A DNA stretch of 16,597 nucleotides from [Eubacterium] saphenum. GTDB lineage: Bacteria > Bacillota > Clostridia > Oscillospirales > Ruminococcaceae. A program made the translations under genes and the position numbers. Below the pieces are notes generated by a model, which saw only the letters and a list, made by a program, of their open reading frames with translations, had not been told where the DNA came from and did no database searches. The stretch is taken from assembly GCA_004554555.1 (NCBI GenBank), contig SFLN01000034.1, positions 1-16,597 on the forward strand, in the 5' to 3' direction. Positions 1 to 7,522 of the stretch are shown piece by piece (the first letter of the stretch is position 1; the number at the start of each line of letters is the position of its first letter).

Positions 1-2
1 TC

Positions 3-596
3 CTCCTCTATTCGATTTTCTCACGCTGCAACACCAACGAAATCAGCCACAAGCTCATCGACAAATTCGGTTCCCTGTCCAACGTTCTGAGCGCTTCAAA
101 AGATGATTTAATGACAATCAGCGGTATTGGCGAAAATGCCGCCGCTTTTATTTGTTTTCTGGGAGAATTTGTTTCAAAATACCGCGAGGAATCGCTCGAT
201 AAACGCAGACGCCTGAACTCCCCCGAAAAGCTCGCCGAATACGCGAAAACGCTCTTCGTAAACCCGCTTGAGGAGTCAGCCTACGTCATTTTGCTCGACA
301 GGTCGCTTTTTCTTATCGGTTCTGAGAAAATCTCGGAAGGTGCGCCCGACTCGTCTTGCTTTAACGCGAAAAACGTTATTGGAGCGGCAATTGCAAGAAA
401 AAGCAGCAATATCGTTCTCGTCCACAATCACCCCGGCAGCACCGCAAACTTCTCTTCCGCAGATGTTTCCGCGACAAGACGGCTGGTTAATCTTCTGAAA
501 GAGCTTGACATCGAGCTTAACGACCATATTGTTATCTCCGGCGACAGCGTGGGTTCAATGCGCTCGGCGGGTATTTTCAGCGAATACTGGGGATAA
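3..596 (+). CDS. radC: RadC family JAB-domain protein, 5' end cut off by the window
   Basis: RadC/UPF0758 family protein. The reading frame is open from base 3, with 36 codons before the first internal ATG at 111, so the gene starts left of the window. About 197 residues are visible, against roughly 220-230 in the family. The N-terminal part shows a helix-hairpin-helix region ending in SGIGENAAAF. The C-terminal JAB/MPN metalloprotease-like domain carries HNHPGS followed by SSAD, which matches the RadC HNHPSG...SxxD zinc signature with a G/S swap. Family members were once called DNA repair proteins, but a repair role is not established and their biochemical activity is unclear. Lying next to uvrBA fits a genome-maintenance neighbourhood, though uvrB has its own promoter. 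The call is firm at family level. Confidence 0.93.
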   Translation, partial: LLYSIFSRCNTNEISHKLIDKFGSLSNVLSASKDDLMTISGIGENAAAFICFLGEFVSKYREESLDKRRRLNSPEKLAEYAKTLFVNPLEESAYVILLDRSLFLIGSEKISEGAPDSSCFNAKNVIGAAIARKSSNIVLVHNHPGSTANFSSADVSATRRLVNLLKELDIELNDHIVISGDSVGSMRSAGIFSEYWG

Positions 597-610
597 TTTT
601 AATTTTCATA

Positions 611-639
611 TTGACAAATTGACCGTTCACTTGTATAAT
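611..639 (+). promoter_or_regulatory. Sigma-A-type promoter of uvrB(A)
   Basis: TTGACA at 611-616 and TATAAT at 634-639 are both exact consensus boxes with a 17-base spacer. The predicted start of transcription is near 646, which gives a leader of about 28 bases before the uvrB ATG at 674. The -10 box lies in the loop of an inverted repeat, described separately. Confidence 0.88.
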
Positions 640-651
640 ATAAGTGAACGG
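623..651 (+). promoter_or_regulatory. Perfect inverted repeat around the uvrB -10 box (candidate operator)
   Basis: CCGTTCACTT (623-632) and AAGTGAACGG (642-651) are exact reverse complements, 10 bases each, separated by 9 bases that contain the TATAAT box. A protein bound here would block the promoter. It does not match the Firmicutes LexA box, which is GAAC-N4-GTTC: here the half-sites point the other way and lie farther apart. The arms could also form a weak terminator hairpin for radC, because four T follow at 652-655. Which regulator binds, if any, is unknown. Confidence 0.55.
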
Positions 652-673
652 TTTTGCAAAATGAGGTGATTTT

Positions 674-2641
674 ATGGATAAATTTGAGCTTCACTCCGAA
701 TACAAGCCCACCGGCGACCAGCCCGAAGCTATCGCCGCGCTTTCTGAGGGAGTTCTGCGCGGTGACAAGGAACAGACCTTGCTCGGCGTAACAGGCTCCG
801 GTAAAACCTTTACGATGGCAAATATCATCGCAAACGTCAACAAGCCGACGCTCGTTCTCGCGCACAACAAAACGCTTGCCGCGCAGCTTTGCTCGGAGTT
901 CCGCGAGTTTTTCCCGAACAACGCCGTCGAGTTTTTCGTGAGCTACTACGACTACTATCAGCCCGAGGCGTACATTCCCTCAACTGACGCTTATATCGAA
1001 AAGGACAGCTCCATTAACGATGAAATCGACCGTCTGCGCCACTCCGCGACCGCTTCGCTTGCCGAGCGCAGAGATGTTATTATAGTCGCGAGCGTTTCGT
1101 GTATTTACTCGCTCGGCTCGCCCGAGGATTACCGCGCAAACACGCTTTCCATTCGTCAAGGTATGGAAATCTCCCGCGAGGAGATAATAAGAAAGCTTGT
1201 TGATATGCAGTACGAGCGCAACGAGCTGAATTTTGTCCGCAACAAGTTCCGCGTAAAGGGCGACACGCTCGAGATTTTCCCCGCGGGAAGCACCAACGAA
1301 ACCGCTATCCGTGTTGAATTTTTCGGCGATGAAATCGAGAGAATTTCGCAGTTCGAGGTTGTCACGGGCAATACCAAAGCAACGCTTTCTTATGAGATAA
1401 TCTTCCCTGCTTCACACTATATTATCGCGCAGGAAAAAAAAGAAGAGGCGCTCGCGGAGCTTGAAAAGGAGCTTGAGGAGCGCGTGAAGTTCTTCAAGGA
1501 CAACAACAAGCTGATTGAGGCGCAAAGAATTGAACAGCGCACGCGCTATGATATAGAGATGCTTCGCGAAATCGGCATCTGCAAGGGCGTCGAAAACTAC
1601 TCGCGAGTTCTTGCGAGAAGACCGCCCGGAAGCACGCCGATAACCCTGCTCGACCACTTCCCCGAGGATTTTCTGCTGATGATTGACGAGAGCCACGTCA
1701 CGCTCCCGCAGGTTCGCGGAATGTACGGCGGTGATGTTGCCCGAAAGAAAAATCTTGTGGACTACGGCTTCAGACTGCCCTGCGCTTACGACAACCGACC
1801 GCTGAATTTCGATGAATTTTACGATAAACTCAACCAGATTGTCTTCGTTTCGGCAACTCCCGGCGACTTTGAACGCGAGAAATCAACTCAGATTGTTGAA
1901 CAGATTATACGTCCTACGGGACTGCTTGACCCGGAAATTACCGTCAAGCCAACCGAGGGACAAATCGAGGATTTGATTTCCGAGATAAACCAGAGAACCG
2001 CGAAAAATCAGCGCGTGCTTGTGACCACGCTCACCAAGAAAATGGCTGAGGACTTGACCGAGTTCCTCGAAAAAGCGGGAATAAAGGTGCGCTATATGCA
2101 CCACGATATAGACACGATGGAGCGTATGGAGATTATCCGCGACCTGCGCGAGGGAGAGTTTGACGTGCTTGTCGGAATAAACCTGCTTCGCGAGGGCTTG
2201 GATATCCCCGAGGTATCTCTTGTGGCAATTCTCGACGCGGATAAGGAAGGCTTCCTGCGCTCGGAAACTTCGCTCGTTCAGACTATCGGACGTGCCGCGC
2301 GTAACGCAGAGGGCACGGTTATTATGTACGCAGATGTTGTCACGAAATCAATGGAAACGGCTATCACCGAAACTCAGCGCCGCCGTGAAATTCAGCAGAA
2401 ATACAACGAGGAACACGGTATTGTCCCGAAAACTATTGTCAAGGATATCCGCGATGTTCTCGAAATCACAAAGAAAGAAACCAAGAAGATGAAAAAGAGC
2501 GATTACAGGAAGCTTCCGCGACGCGAACGTGAGCAGCTTATCGCTCAGTACACCGCCGAAATGAAGAAAGCCGCAAAGCTCCTCGACTTCGAGCACGCTG
2601 CGTTTCTGCGCGATAAAATCAAGGAAATCCGCGGCGAATAA
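674..2641 (+). CDS. uvrB: UvrABC excinuclease subunit B (DNA damage verification helicase)
   Basis: UvrB of nucleotide excision repair. UvrA2-UvrB2 finds bulky lesions, UvrB verifies the damage with its ATPase and beta-hairpin, then recruits UvrC for the dual incision. The protein is 655 residues, a normal length. Visible signatures are Walker A GVTGSGKT (38-45), the beta-hairpin segment beginning YYDYYQPEAY (91-100), the Walker B DESH (about 337), the helicase motif ending QTIGRAARN, and a C-terminal UVR motif (about 618-655) that binds UvrC. The ATG at 674 is preceded by GAGGTGA at 663-669. uvrA starts 27 bases after the stop and the two are presumably co-transcribed. No truncation or missing residue is seen. 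Confidence 0.98.
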   Translation: MDKFELHSEYKPTGDQPEAIAALSEGVLRGDKEQTLLGVTGSGKTFTMANIIANVNKPTLVLAHNKTLAAQLCSEFREFFPNNAVEFFVSYYDYYQPEAYIPSTDAYIEKDSSINDEIDRLRHSATASLAERRDVIIVASVSCIYSLGSPEDYRANTLSIRQGMEISREEIIRKLVDMQYERNELNFVRNKFRVKGDTLEIFPAGSTNETAIRVEFFGDEIERISQFEVVTGNTKATLSYEIIFPASHYIIAQEKKEEALAELEKELEERVKFFKDNNKLIEAQRIEQRTRYDIEMLREIGICKGVENYSRVLARRPPGSTPITLLDHFPEDFLLMIDESHVTLPQVRGMYGGDVARKKNLVDYGFRLPCAYDNRPLNFDEFYDKLNQIVFVSATPGDFEREKSTQIVEQIIRPTGLLDPEITVKPTEGQIEDLISEINQRTAKNQRVLVTTLTKKMAEDLTEFLEKAGIKVRYMHHDIDTMERMEIIRDLREGEFDVLVGINLLREGLDIPEVSLVAILDADKEGFLRSETSLVQTIGRAARNAEGTVIMYADVVTKSMETAITETQRRREIQQKYNEEHGIVPKTIVKDIRDVLEITKKETKKMKKSDYRKLPRREREQLIAQYTAEMKKAAKLLDFEHAAFLRDKIKEIRGE

Positions 2642-2668
2642 TTGGATTTTGCAAAAGAAAGGTTGACT

Positions 2669-5488
2669 ATGGCTAACGATAAAATTATTATAAAAGGCGC
2701 GCGCGAGCACAATCTCAACAATATCGACGTCACAATCCCGCGCGACAAGCTTGTTGTTCTCACGGGCGTTTCGGGCTCGGGAAAAAGCTCGCTTGCGTTC
2801 GACACGATTTTTGCGGACGGTCAGCGGCGCTATATGGAGAGCCTTTCAAGCTACGCGAGAATGTTCCTCGGTCAAATGGAAAAGCCCGATGTTGACAGCA
2901 TCGAGGGACTTTCACCCGCTATTTCCATCGACCAGAAAACTACCTCGAAAAACCCGCGCTCCACGGTTGGAACGGTAACCGAAATCTACGACTATCTGCG
3001 ACTTATGTACGCGAGAATAGGCATCCCTCACTGCCCCGTCTGCGGGAGAGAAATCCGCCAGCAGACCGTGGACGAGATTGTGGACAAGGTTCTCGAGCTG
3101 CCCGAAAAGACAAAATTTCAGGTTCTCGCGCCGGTTGTCAGAGGGCGAAAGGGCGAGCATAAAAAGGAGTTCGAGAACGCGAGAAAAGCGGGTTTCGCGC
3201 GTGTTCGCGTTGACGGGATAACCTACGATTTGTCCGAGAAAATCTCGCTCGAAAAGAACATCAAGCACTCGATTGAGATAATCGTTGACCGCCTTGTGAT
3301 AAAAGACGGCTTGAAATCGCGCCTTGCCGAGAGTATCGAAACCGCCGGCAACCTCACGGGCGGGCTGATTTACATCGACGTTATCGACGGCGAGGAACTG
3401 CACTTTTCGCAGAGCTACTCCTGCCCCGAGCACGGCGTTTCCGTGGACGAGCTTGTGCCGAGAATGTTCTCGTTCAACAACCCGTTCGGCGCCTGCCCCG
3501 AGTGTACGGGACTCGGCGTTTACCGCAGAATTGACCCGCTGCTGATTATGCCGAATATGGATTTGTCGATAAAGGACGGCGCGATTAAGGGCTTCGGCTG
3601 GTCTTACGGTGAGGGCACAATTGCCGCGATGTATTTTGACGCGGTTTGCGAGAGAAACGGCTGCTCCCCCGAACAGCCTCTGTCCGAGCTGCCCGAAAAG
3701 GCAATCGACGAGCTTTTGTACGGCACAAAGGGCGAGAAAATTCTCGTAAAGCGCTCCAAAAAGCAGGGCGGCGGCGAGTTTTACACCGATTTTGAGGGCG
3801 TTGTCAACAACCTTGAACGGCGCTATAAGGAAAATGTCGGCTCTTATTCGCACGACGCGCTCGAGGAATTTATGAGCGATGTAGAGTGTCCGAAGTGCCA
3901 CGGCGAAAGGCTGAATGATATGGCGCTTTCCGTCACGGTCGGCGGTATTAATATAATGGAATTCTGCAAAATGTCCGTGGTGAAGGCGCTTGAATTTGTC
4001 GATAATCTTGAGCTTTCAAAGCGCGATATGATGATTGCGGGACAAATTCTCAAGGAGATAAAATCAAGACTTGGATTTTTGCGCTCGGTTGGACTGGAGT
4101 ACCTCACGCTGTCGCGCTCTGCGGGTACTCTTTCCGGCGGCGAAAGTCAGCGCATACGTCTGGCAACGCAGATAGGAAGCGCGCTCACGGGTGTTTTGTA
4201 TATTCTCGATGAGCCGAGTATCGGTCTGCATCAGCGAGATAATGACAAGCTGATTGCTACGCTGAAAAAGCTGCGTGATTTGGGCAACACGCTGATTGTT
4301 GTCGAGCACGACGAGGACACAATGCGCGCGGCTGACTGGATTGTCGATATCGGACCTGCGGCGGGAGTTCACGGCGGAAATGTCGTGTACAGCGGCGATG
4401 TTGCGGGCATTTTGAAGTGCAAGGAATCCGTCACGGGACAGTATCTCAGCGGCAAAAAGAAGATTGACGTTCCCAAAAAGCGCCGCGAGCTTACGGGAAA
4501 GTGGCTTGAAGTTACCGGTGCCGCCGAGAACAACCTCAAAAATATTGACGTGAATGTTCCGCTGGGCATTTTCACCTGCGTTACGGGTGTTTCGGGAAGC
4601 GGCAAAAGTTCGCTTGTAAACGAAATTATCTACAAAAATCTCTTCGGCAAGCTCAACCGCGGACGCGTTCGCGCGGGTAAATTCAAGGATATGAAGGGAC
4701 TGGAAAATCTTGACAAGGTGATTATGATTGACCAGTCGCCTATCGGCAGAACTCCGCGTTCAAATCCCGCAACCTACACGGGTGTTTTCACAGATATCCG
4801 CGACCTGTTCGCCAAAACCAACGACGCAAAAACGCGCGGTTACTCGGCGGGACGCTTCTCGTTCAACGTTAAAGGCGGTCGCTGCGAGGCTTGCGAGGGC
4901 GACGGAATTGTGCGCATTGAAATGCACTTTTTGCCGGATATTTTCGTTCCCTGCGAGGTCTGCAAAGGTCACCGCTATAACCGCGAAACGCTTGAGGTAA
5001 AGTACAAGGACAAGAATATCTACGATGTTCTCGAAATGACGGTTTCCGAGGGCGTGGAGTTTTTCGAGAACATTCCGAGAATTTACAACAAGCTGAAAAC
5101 GCTCGAGGAAGTCGGGCTCGGCTATATCAAAATCGGTCAAAGCTCCACTACCCTTTCGGGCGGCGAGGCGCAGAGAATTAAGCTGGCAACCGAGCTTTCA
5201 AAGCGCTCCACGGGCAAGACAATTTATATTCTCGACGAGCCGACAACCGGTCTGCATTCCGCCGATGTCAAAAAGCTCATCGATATCCTCCAGCGGCTCA
5301 CCGACGCGGGAAACACGGTTCTCGTTATCGAGCACAATCTTGACGTGATAAAATGCGCGGATTATATCATCGATATGGGAAAAGAGGGCGGCGACGGCGG
5401 CGGCACGGTTATCGCAAAAGGCACTCCCGAGGAAATCGCCGCAAGTCCCGAGAGCTACACCGGGCAATATCTCAAGCGGCTGCTATAA
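2669..5488 (+). CDS. uvrA: UvrABC excinuclease subunit A (damage-sensing ABC ATPase)
   Basis: UvrA, the dimeric ATPase that scans DNA for distortions and loads UvrB. From ATG 2669 it is 939 residues, the usual length. It has two ABC modules: Walker A GVSGSGKS near residues 33-40 and again near 640; LSGGESQRIRLA near 488 and LSGGEAQRIKLA near 828; LDEPSIGLH near 512 and LDEPTTGLH near 854. Zinc-type cysteine pairs are seen at CPVC (about 122), CPEC (about 275), CPKC (about 407) and CEAC/CEVC (about 738-764). An in-frame TTG at 2642 would add nine residues, but GAAAGG at 2657-2662 is well spaced for ATG 2669, and the protein then begins like other UvrA sequences. No terminator is visible after it. 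Confidence 0.98.
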   Translation: MANDKIIIKGAREHNLNNIDVTIPRDKLVVLTGVSGSGKSSLAFDTIFADGQRRYMESLSSYARMFLGQMEKPDVDSIEGLSPAISIDQKTTSKNPRSTVGTVTEIYDYLRLMYARIGIPHCPVCGREIRQQTVDEIVDKVLELPEKTKFQVLAPVVRGRKGEHKKEFENARKAGFARVRVDGITYDLSEKISLEKNIKHSIEIIVDRLVIKDGLKSRLAESIETAGNLTGGLIYIDVIDGEELHFSQSYSCPEHGVSVDELVPRMFSFNNPFGACPECTGLGVYRRIDPLLIMPNMDLSIKDGAIKGFGWSYGEGTIAAMYFDAVCERNGCSPEQPLSELPEKAIDELLYGTKGEKILVKRSKKQGGGEFYTDFEGVVNNLERRYKENVGSYSHDALEEFMSDVECPKCHGERLNDMALSVTVGGINIMEFCKMSVVKALEFVDNLELSKRDMMIAGQILKEIKSRLGFLRSVGLEYLTLSRSAGTLSGGESQRIRLATQIGSALTGVLYILDEPSIGLHQRDNDKLIATLKKLRDLGNTLIVVEHDEDTMRAADWIVDIGPAAGVHGGNVVYSGDVAGILKCKESVTGQYLSGKKKIDVPKKRRELTGKWLEVTGAAENNLKNIDVNVPLGIFTCVTGVSGSGKSSLVNEIIYKNLFGKLNRGRVRAGKFKDMKGLENLDKVIMIDQSPIGRTPRSNPATYTGVFTDIRDLFAKTNDAKTRGYSAGRFSFNVKGGRCEACEGDGIVRIEMHFLPDIFVPCEVCKGHRYNRETLEVKYKDKNIYDVLEMTVSEGVEFFENIPRIYNKLKTLEEVGLGYIKIGQSSTTLSGGEAQRIKLATELSKRSTGKTIYILDEPTTGLHSADVKKLIDILQRLTDAGNTVLVIEHNLDVIKCADYIIDMGKEGGDGGGTVIAKGTPEEIAASPESYTGQYLKRLL

Positions 5489-5505
5489 AATTTGCAAGAT
5501 TTTAC

Positions 5506-5534
5506 TTGACAAAATTCGCGTTTTATGCTAAAAT
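5506..5534 (+). promoter_or_regulatory. Sigma-A-type promoter of mscL
   Basis: TTGACA at 5506-5511, a 17-base spacer, and TAAAAT at 5529-5534, with an extended -10 TGC at 5526-5528. Transcription should start near 5541. TTTGCAAG at 5491-5498 lies 15 bases upstream of the -35 box, start to start, the same offset as in the promoter at 7467. Confidence 0.82.
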
Positions 5535-5567
5535 ATTCTTGTAATAAAAATCGAAAGGAAGTTTTTT

Positions 5568-5999
5568 ATGAAAAAGTTTTTTGAGGAATTCAAAACGTTC
5601 GCGTTAAAGGGCAACGTTATGAGCATGGCTGTCGGCGTTATCATCGGCGGCGCTTTTCAGGCAATCGTTTCCGCGCTCACAAACAGCTTTATCAACCCGC
5701 TTATCGCGCTTATCACGGGCGGCGTTGAAAAGGACCCCGAAACCGGCGCGCTGAAGTACATAGGCGGTTATTTCGAGATAAACGGCGTGAAATTCGACTA
5801 CGGCGCTTTCCTGTCCGCGGTCATCAACTTCATCATTATGGCGCTTATTCTGTTCCTCTTGGTCAAGGGAATGAATACTCTTATGGGACTTGGCAAGAAA
5901 AAGAAGGAAGAGGAAAAGCCCACTCCTCCCGCGCCTTCAAAGGAAGAGGTCCTGCTCACCGAAATCCGCGACCTGCTCAAGGAGAACAAGAAAGACTGA
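5568..5999 (+). CDS. mscL: Large-conductance mechanosensitive channel MscL
   Basis: MscL forms a homopentameric inner-membrane pore that opens under membrane tension and releases solutes on hypo-osmotic shock. The 143-residue product matches the family length of about 130-150. The N-terminal amphipathic helix FFEEFKTFALKGN (4-16) leads into TM1 (about 17-46, with VGVIIGGAF in the constriction), then a periplasmic-type loop with GGVEKDPETG, TM2 (about 78-102), and a charged C-terminal helix EEVLLTEIRDLLKEN after a proline-rich linker. The ATG at 5568 follows AAAGGAAG at 5554-5561. It has its own promoter and is probably monocistronic, with transcription ending at the hairpin at 6056-6089. Confidence 0.97.
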   Translation: MKKFFEEFKTFALKGNVMSMAVGVIIGGAFQAIVSALTNSFINPLIALITGGVEKDPETGALKYIGGYFEINGVKFDYGAFLSAVINFIIMALILFLLVKGMNTLMGLGKKKKEEEKPTPPAPSKEEVLLTEIRDLLKENKKD

Positions 6000-6017
6000 T
6001 TGCTTTTCACAAAGCAC

Positions 6018-6046
6018 TTGACATTTTGCAAGAAACGTTATATAAT
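6018..6046 (+). promoter_or_regulatory. Consensus sigma-A promoter upstream of the exporter-HAD gene
   Basis: TTGACA at 6018-6023 and TATAAT at 6041-6046 with a 17-base spacer. The predicted start near 6053 is only about three bases before an intrinsic terminator hairpin, so transcripts begin with that hairpin. TTTGCAAG occurs at 6025-6032 in the spacer. Confidence 0.82.
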
Positions 6047-6055
6047 ATATTCAAC

Positions 6056-6089
6056 AAAGGTGTTCCGTTTGGGACACCTTTATTTTTTT
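6056..6089 (+). terminator. Intrinsic terminator (mscL end and leader of the next gene)
   Basis: AAAGGTGTTCC (6056-6066) pairs with GGGACACCTTT (6071-6081), forming 11 base pairs with one G-U and a GTTT loop. It is followed by an A and then seven T (6083-6089). It suits the end of mscL, but it also lies inside the leader of the following gene, downstream of that gene's promoter, where it could act as an attenuator or as a 5' stabilising stem-loop. Confidence 0.8.
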
Positions 6090-6105
6090 AACGAAGGTTG
6101 ATTTT

Positions 6106-7410
6106 ATGAAAAAGACAAAAAAATTACCGGCAATCGGAGCGAGAATTTTGAAATCTGCGGCGGGAGTTTTCCTGTGTTATCTTGTGTACATTCTGCGCAG
6201 GCAGCAAGGTATCCCATTTTACTCGATGCTTGCGGTTTTGCAGTGCGTTCAGCCGTACACGGGAAAAACGCTCTCGATGGCTGTTCAGCGGTCAACGGGA
6301 ACGTTTGTCGGCGCGGTTTTCGGGCTGATTGTAATACTGCTTGAAATCTACGCGTTCAACATCTACAACACCCTCGCGGGCTACGCGCTTACCGCGCTTA
6401 TGATAATCCCCGTGATTTACGTCACGCTGCTGCTCCACAAGCAAAGCGCGGCTTATTTCTCGTGTGTGGTTTTTCTAAGCATTACCGTGAATCACATCAC
6501 CGACAGCAACCCGTATCTGTTCGTGCTGAATCGTGTTCTGGACACGATTATCGGCATCGTTATCGGCATTTTGATGAACGCGGTTAAGCTGCCGCGCAAA
6601 AAAGACAAGAACACGCTGTTTATCGCGGAGCTTGACGATATGCTCACGCCGTACAGCGAGCAGCTCACCCCTTTCTCAAAGGTGGAAATAAACCGAATGC
6701 TGGACGACGGGCTGAAGCTCACGGTCGCCACGATGAGAACTCCCGCGTCGCTTATGAAGCCGCTTGAGGACGTGCGGATAAAGCTGCCCGTGATTGTAAT
6801 GGACGGCGCGGCGCTTTACGATATCAAGGAAAAAACCTACCTCAAAGCCTACGTTATCTCCAACGAAACAGTCGCCGAGCTGCGCGCGCTTTTCGCCGAG
6901 AACAACCTCAACTGCTTTATCAACGCGCTTTGCGGGGATATTCTGATTATCTATCACGGTGAACTTGAAAATCCCGCCGAGCGTAAGCTGTACGAGGATT
7001 TGCGCAAGTCGCCTTACCGTAACTATATAAAGCGCGAACCGAACGCCGATGACGGGATAATTTACCTGATGATGCTGGACGAGAGCGAGAAAATCAAGAA
7101 ATTCCGCGAGAAGCTTAGCGAAAAGGGCTACGACGATAAGCTGAAAATTCTTTGCTACCCGTCCTACGACTACCCCGGTTACAGCTACATAAAGATTTTC
7201 AACAAAAATGCCTGCCGTGAAAATATGCGGAAATATCTCCAAAATGACGTACAAACTGATCGTTCTGTCACCGTCGGAGCGCGCCCCGAGAGCGATATCC
7301 GAGTTGACGATAACGTAAACAGCGTTGTAAAAGCGCTGAAATCCGGCTTTGAACCCACCGTTTTCTCGAAAAACAGTAAATTGCACAAACAAAATACACC
7401 GCTTGCATAA
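6106..7410 (+). CDS. Aromatic acid exporter-like (FUSC/ArAE) membrane module fused to a degenerate HAD-like domain
   Basis: 434 residues. The N-terminal 160 residues form about six hydrophobic helices (near 12-30, 36-50, 65-84, 90-110, 113-131, 138-160) and resemble the ArAE/FUSC-like family, whose characterised members export aromatic carboxylic acids. The rest looks like a Cof-type HAD hydrolase: FIAELDDML (172-180) stands where DLDGTL is expected, VATMR (207-211) where ATGR is expected, and VIVMDGAALYD (229-239) where the family has a conserved NGA segment. The nucleophile Asp appears replaced by Glu175, the late GD..ND motif reads VGARPESDI (390-398), and the motif III Lys appears to be Arg371. 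Phosphatase activity therefore seems unlikely; a cytoplasmic ligand-sensing or regulatory role is inference. The start ATG at 6106 follows GAAGG at 6093-6097. Substrate unknown. Confidence 0.75.
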   Translation: MKKTKKLPAIGARILKSAAGVFLCYLVYILRRQQGIPFYSMLAVLQCVQPYTGKTLSMAVQRSTGTFVGAVFGLIVILLEIYAFNIYNTLAGYALTALMIIPVIYVTLLLHKQSAAYFSCVVFLSITVNHITDSNPYLFVLNRVLDTIIGIVIGILMNAVKLPRKKDKNTLFIAELDDMLTPYSEQLTPFSKVEINRMLDDGLKLTVATMRTPASLMKPLEDVRIKLPVIVMDGAALYDIKEKTYLKAYVISNETVAELRALFAENNLNCFINALCGDILIIYHGELENPAERKLYEDLRKSPYRNYIKREPNADDGIIYLMMLDESEKIKKFREKLSEKGYDDKLKILCYPSYDYPGYSYIKIFNKNACRENMRKYLQNDVQTDRSVTVGARPESDIRVDDNVNSVVKALKSGFEPTVFSKNSKLHKQNTPLA

Positions 7411-7451
7411 ATTTATGGTAAAAATGCAGAAATGATGGCTTTTGAATAATT

Positions 7452-7481
7452 TTTGCAAGTTTTGTATTGACAACTTGCAAA
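7452..7481 (+). promoter_or_regulatory. Inverted repeat spanning the -35 box of the importer operon (candidate operator)
   Basis: TTTGCAAGTT (7452-7461) and AACTTGCAAA (7472-7481) are exact reverse complements separated by 10 bases. The last base of the TTGACA box (7472) is the first base of the right arm. A bound protein would occlude the -35 region. The regulator is unknown. Confidence 0.5.
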
Positions 7482-7495
7482 TATTGAGCTATAAT
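7467..7495 (+). promoter_or_regulatory. Sigma-A-type promoter of the amino acid importer operon
   Basis: TTGACA at 7467-7472 and TATAAT at 7490-7495, both exact, with a 17-base spacer. The predicted start near 7502 lies downstream of the TTG codon at 7442, so only the ATG at 7523 can be the start of the ATPase gene from this promoter. Confidence 0.88.
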
Positions 7496-7522
7496 ACAAA
7501 CAGAAAGCGAGAGTGTGAATTT

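Noticed and set aside
623..651. LexA box at uvrB
   Set aside because: The repeat reads GTTC...GAAC with wide spacing, not GAAC-N4-GTTC, so I call it an unassigned operator rather than a LexA site.
2912..3901. 329-codon minus-strand open frame
   Set aside because: It lies entirely antisense to uvrA, shows no family features, and arises from the biased third-codon positions of the real gene.
6001..6016. TGCTTT/AAAGCA hairpin right after mscL as its terminator
   Set aside because: Only six base pairs and no T-tract; the hairpin at 6056-6089 is far stronger.
7406..7417. 12-base palindrome CATAAATTTATG at the stop of the exporter-HAD gene
   Set aside because: AT-rich, no T-tract, no link to a promoter; probably chance.
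6676..7473. 265-codon minus-strand open frame
   Set aside because: Antisense to the exporter-HAD gene and overlapping the importer promoter region; no domain features.
7442..7522. Upstream TTG start extending the importer ATPase by 27 residues
   Set aside because: The extension contains the operon's own promoter and does not resemble the family N-terminus.
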